Assembly: GCA_028281075.1 (NCBI GenBank) | Contig: JANQKO010000025.1 | Coordinates: forward strand, 1-6,858 | DNA length: 6,858 nt | Direction of reading: 5' to 3' | Source of the DNA: Alphaproteobacteria bacterium | GTDB lineage: Bacteria; Pseudomonadota; Alphaproteobacteria; GCA-2731375 | Part shown: piece after piece, positions 6,131 to 6,858 of the stretch | Layout of the letters: each line of letters starts with the position of its first letter | How positions within the stretch are numbered: position 1 is the first letter of the stretch | The notes under the pieces: generated by a model | Told to the model about the DNA's origin: nothing | Seen by the model: the letters and a program-made list of their open reading frames with translations, nothing else | Database searches by the model: none | Made by a program: the position numbers and the translations under genes

Positions 6131-6858
6131 ATGAAGAGCATCCTGCAGGTCGTCAGCCCGGTCGACGGCTCGATCTATGCCGAGCGCCCGCTTGCCGCGC
6201 CGGCGCAGATCGCCGCGGCGCTGGAGCGGGCGAGCCGGGCGCAGGCCGAATGGAAGCTGACGTCGATCCGCGAGCGCGCGGCGGTCTGCCGCCGCTTCGT
6301 CACCGTGATGCTGGCGAACGCGGATGCCGTCTGCGAGGAACTGACCTGGCAGATGGGCCGGCCGATCGCGCAGAACCCGAACGAGCTGCGCGGCTTCGAG
6401 GAACGCGCCTACCACATGATCGAGATCGCCGGCGACGCGCTGGCCGATACCGATGTCGGCGAGAAGCCGGGCTTCGACCGCTTCATCCGCCATGAACCGC
6501 TGGGCGTCGTGCTGACCATCGCCGCTTGGAACTATCCCTACCTGATCGCCGTCAATTCCGTCGTGCCGGCGATCATGGCCGGCAACGCCGTGCTGCTGAA
6601 GCACTCGGCGCAGACGCCGCTCTGCGCCGAGCGGTTCAACGCGGCGTTCGCGAAGGCCGGCCTGCCCGACGGCGTGTTCCAGGACCTGACGCTGAGCCAC
6701 GCCGACACCGAGGGCCTGATCCGCGATCCCCGGATCGCCTATGTCGCCTTCACCGGCTCCGTCGCCGGCGGCCGCGCCATCCGGCGCGCCGCGGCCGAAC
6801 GCTTCATCGGCGTCGGCCTGGAGCTCGGCGGCAAGGACCCGGCCTATGTGCGGCCGGA
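6131..6858 (+). CDS. NAD(P)-dependent aldehyde dehydrogenase, C-terminus cut by window edge
   Basis: The frame from ATG 6131 is open to the right edge and gives 242 residues, about half of a normal aldehyde dehydrogenase (about 450-490). The NAD(P)-binding domain is clear: AAWNYPYLIAVNSVVPAIMA (131-150) with the oxyanion asparagine N134, LLKHSAQTP (155-163) with the cofactor-binding lysine K157, FTGS (207-210) at the nucleotide-binding turn, and LELGGKDP (230-237) with the general-base glutamate E231. The catalytic cysteine lies beyond the window. The enzyme oxidises an aldehyde to its carboxylic acid; next to a glutamate-amine ligase, a gamma-glutamyl-aminoaldehyde is a likely substrate, as with PuuC, but succinate- or glutarate-semialdehyde would also fit the family. 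It starts 13 bases after the ligase stop and is almost certainly co-transcribed. The ribosome site is weak (GAGAA/GGCGG just upstream). Confidence 0.9.
   Translation, partial: MKSILQVVSPVDGSIYAERPLAAPAQIAAALERASRAQAEWKLTSIRERAAVCRRFVTVMLANADAVCEELTWQMGRPIAQNPNELRGFEERAYHMIEIAGDALADTDVGEKPGFDRFIRHEPLGVVLTIAAWNYPYLIAVNSVVPAIMAGNAVLLKHSAQTPLCAERFNAAFAKAGLPDGVFQDLTLSHADTEGLIRDPRIAYVAFTGSVAGGRAIRRAAAERFIGVGLELGGKDPAYVRP

Noticed and set aside
6110..6700. Minus-strand open frame of 196 codons opposite the aldehyde dehydrogenase
   Set aside because: The plus strand encodes a clear aldehyde dehydrogenase with all expected N-terminal motifs; the antisense frame shows no domain.

Overview
The window is very GC-rich and densely coded. 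Its protein families point to an alphaproteobacterium, most likely Rhodospirillales-like. The grounds are a membrane-anchored J-domain protein of a type common in that class, strong codon-position GC bias that opens long false frames, and weak Shine-Dalgarno signals. This placement is inferred from family resemblance only. I see no tRNA, rRNA, CRISPR array, insertion sequence or phage gene, and no stretch over 300 bases without a gene.

Left part (1-2526, minus strand). A von Willebrand factor A (vWA) protein (645-1352) is followed 16 bases later by a membrane-anchored J-domain protein (628 to the left edge, cut off at the start of its J domain). The two look like one operon. Upstream of them is a 190-base gap with an AT-rich island and four copies of CATGAC/GTCATG. 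Beyond the gap lies a secreted DUF3179 protein (1543-2526) with a clear signal peptide and a good ribosome binding site.

Divergent control region (2527-2709). It separates the DUF3179 gene from a plus-strand gene set. It holds a perfect 11-base inverted repeat (2573-2583 / 2602-2612) and a possible 24-codon leader ORF that ends inside the GTG start of the next gene.

Right part (2710-6858, plus strand). In order: an FAD-dependent oxidoreductase of the L-2-hydroxyglutarate dehydrogenase/DAO type, a MipA/OmpV outer-membrane protein, a glutamine-synthetase-like glutamate-amine ligase, and an aldehyde dehydrogenase cut by the right edge. Gaps are 78, 33 and 13 bases, so at least the last two or three genes may be co-transcribed. 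A ligase of this kind next to an aldehyde dehydrogenase is the arrangement of gamma-glutamylated amine or polyamine catabolism (the Puu-type route). The FAD enzyme could supply an oxidation step or recycle a C5 hydroxyacid. The substrate cannot be read from the sequence.

Overall the genes belong to known families. The items most worth a second look are the control region with the inverted repeat and leader ORF, the repeat cluster upstream of the vWA/J-domain pair, and the pathway made by the ligase, aldehyde dehydrogenase and FAD enzyme. I found no convincing sign of a wholly new system.
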